DNA from: Tardiphaga sp.
Lineage (GTDB): Bacteria > Pseudomonadota > Alphaproteobacteria > Rhizobiales > Xanthobacteraceae
DNA: 32,105 bases
Direction of reading: 5' to 3'
Assembly: GCF_028290495.1 (NCBI RefSeq)
Contig: NZ_JAQGJT010000078.1
Location: 1 to 32,105, forward strand
Shown here: positions 31,516 to 32,105 of the stretch, in pieces
How the letters are laid out: each line of letters starts with the position of its first letter
Position numbering within the stretch: the first letter of the stretch is position 1
The notes under the pieces: generated by a model
What the model saw: only the letters and a program-made list of their open reading frames with translations
Database searches by the model: none
What the model was told of the DNA's origin: nothing
Made by a program: the position numbers and the translations under genes

Positions 31516-31559
31516 ACGCTACATGACGTAGCGATAAAGTCAATACGTAGTGTAGCGAT
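31516..31559 (-). promoter_or_regulatory. Candidate early promoter with repeated operator half-sites
   Basis: Leftward, TTGACT (31543-31538), a 16-base spacer and TAGCGT (31521-31516) form a candidate promoter. Inverted repeat CGCTAC-ATGAC-GTAGCG (31517-31533) overlaps the -10, and the word GTAGCGAT occurs at 31528-31535 and again at 31552-31559, flanking the -35. This is the pattern of a phage operator bound by a repressor such as the four-HTH protein. Confidence 0.6.
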
Positions 31560-31599
31560 TTATTTTGGTGGTCGATCGAATCAATGACTCGACTCCAGC

Positions 31600-31929
31600 T
31601 TGGACCTGAGTCCCTTATTAGAACATAAGAAGAACAAAGCGGCGGGGCGCGCGGTGTCGGTTGTGTGGGTTGAATGTCGGGATTGCGGCCACGGCCGCCG
31701 CTGGAAAGCTCCGAATGATGCCGGCCAGGATTACTGGGCTCGGTTCAAGTGCAGCAAGTGCATCGATGACGGCGGCCTCGGCCGTCGCATCAGGATTTCA
31801 ACAGTGGAGAGTAACAATGGCAGAGACGTCGCACTTCGTTCAAACCTTCAAGAAGCAGGGCAGGCGGCTCGTGGCCAGTCAGCCGCAACCGTTCAAGACA
31901 CCAGACCAGGCGCGCTTGCGGGGTCTTAA
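31600..31929 (+). CDS. Small zinc-ribbon-like protein, start and end uncertain
   Basis: The frame encodes VWVECRDCGHGRRW followed 20 residues on by FKCSKCIDDGG, two Cys-x2-Cys knuckles typical of a zinc ribbon. The only upstream start is a TTG at 31600 with no ribosome site; a GTG at 31654 (starting at VSVVWVECRDC) is an alternative. The last 38 residues overlap the better-coded gene at 31817 and have poor codon use, so the conserved part probably ends near RIRIST. It is the first rightward gene after the operator region. Function unknown. Confidence 0.45.
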   Translation: MDLSPLLEHKKNKAAGRAVSVVWVECRDCGHGRRWKAPNDAGQDYWARFKCSKCIDDGGLGRRIRISTVESNNGRDVALRSNLQEAGQAARGQSAATVQDTRPGALAGS

Positions 31930-32050
31930 GGCCTCCGACGCGGCGGACGGCGTGGTTGTGTTCTCGGTGACAGGCGAGCCGGAGTTCGGCGACTTTGACG
32001 CGCCGGTGGTGCTGGCGCGCTACGGCGAGGTGCCGCAGGATTTCCAGTAG
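31817..32050 (+). CDS. Hypothetical phage protein, 77 residues
   Basis: The product begins MAETSHFVQTFKKQGRRLVA and continues PQPFKTPDQARLRGLKASDA, then VVVFSVTGEPEFGDFDAPVV and LARYGEVPQDFQ. GGAGAG lies 5 bases before the ATG and codon third positions are GC-rich, so it is a credible gene. The pattern is a basic start and an acidic beta-rich second half. It overlaps the zinc-ribbon frame by 113 bases. The remaining 55 bases of the window show nothing. Confidence 0.7.
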   Translation: MAETSHFVQTFKKQGRRLVASQPQPFKTPDQARLRGLKASDAADGVVVFSVTGEPEFGDFDAPVVLARYGEVPQDFQ

Positions 32051-32105
32051 GCGGGACGGACAGGCCTCCTTCGGCGATCTTCTGCGAGAGGCTAGGGCGG
32101 CTCGG

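Larger units (their letters stand above)
23151..32105. mobile_element. Prophage or integrative element inserted at tRNA-Asp (left part only)
   Basis: Phage-type genes begin immediately after the tRNA: integrase, excisionase-like protein, HNH nuclease, coiled-coil protein, multi-HTH regulator, Rha/ANT antirepressor and many short overlapping orphan genes. The gene density, ATGA/TGATG overlaps and lack of metabolic genes contrast with the chromosome to the left. A repeat of the tRNA-Asp 3' end would mark the far boundary; I see none up to 32105, so the element extends beyond the window. No structural phage genes are visible, so prophage versus other integrative element cannot be decided. Confidence 0.85.

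Noticed and set aside
1..32105. CRISPR arrays, insertion sequences, rRNA and riboswitches
   Set aside because: No regularly spaced short repeats, no transposase motifs or IS-type terminal repeats, no rRNA core sequences and no recognisable riboswitch were seen.

Overview
The window is a GC-rich alphaproteobacterial chromosome segment, most likely from the Nitrobacteraceae (Bradyrhizobium, Rhodopseudomonas, Afipia or Tardiphaga type). This rests on the clpX-lon pair, the gene families and codon use, the CTGTCAT-type Pho boxes, and two copies of a dispersed palindrome that starts GTCATTGCGAGG. Genus is inference; there is no rRNA here.

Region 1 (1-6.4 kb): the 3' part of clpX and a complete lon, each followed by a hairpin. 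Then come a repeat element, a small secreted DUF4864 protein, a 54-residue membrane protein and an orphan family-5 solute-binding protein with a twin-arginine signal.

Region 2 (6.5-19.5 kb): a complete phosphonate import and C-P lyase locus in three transcription units. A second PhnM-type hydrolase and a hexapeptide transferase run leftward. phnC-D-E1-E2 diverge from them across a gap with a good Pho box and a perfect 24-bp palindrome that itself contains Pho-like repeats. Next, phnF (GntR repressor) diverges from phnG-H-I-J-K-L-M-N across a gap holding a Pho box, a -10-like hexamer and a perfect 13-bp-arm palindrome, the probable PhnF operator. The logic appears to be: PhoB turns on uptake and C-P lyase under phosphate starvation, PhnF holds back the lyase operon, PhnCDE imports phosphonate, PhnG-L with PhnM make and cleave the ribose phosphonate, and PhnN recycles ribose 1,5-bisphosphate to PRPP. 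No phnP is present in the window.

Region 3 (19.6-23.15 kb): a leucine-rich-repeat protein kinase, tRNA-Val(TAC), pepT, an HU-family gene and tRNA-Asp(GTC). In many relatives lon and hup are adjacent; here about 19 kb separates them.

Region 4 (23.15 kb to the right edge): the left part of a prophage or integrative element inserted at the 3' end of tRNA-Asp. Its far end is outside the window. A tyrosine recombinase abuts the tRNA. Upstream of it about a dozen leftward genes are chained by 1-14-base stop/start overlaps or very short gaps, and all appear to be read from one operator-rich region near 31.5 kb. They include an excisionase-like protein, an HNH nuclease, a coiled-coil protein with an internal duplication, a regulator with four helix-turn-helix units, a Rha/ANT antirepressor and a 35-residue membrane microprotein. 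The long frame at 24748-26658 looks like two genes joined by a frameshift. Two small rightward genes lie beyond the operator region.
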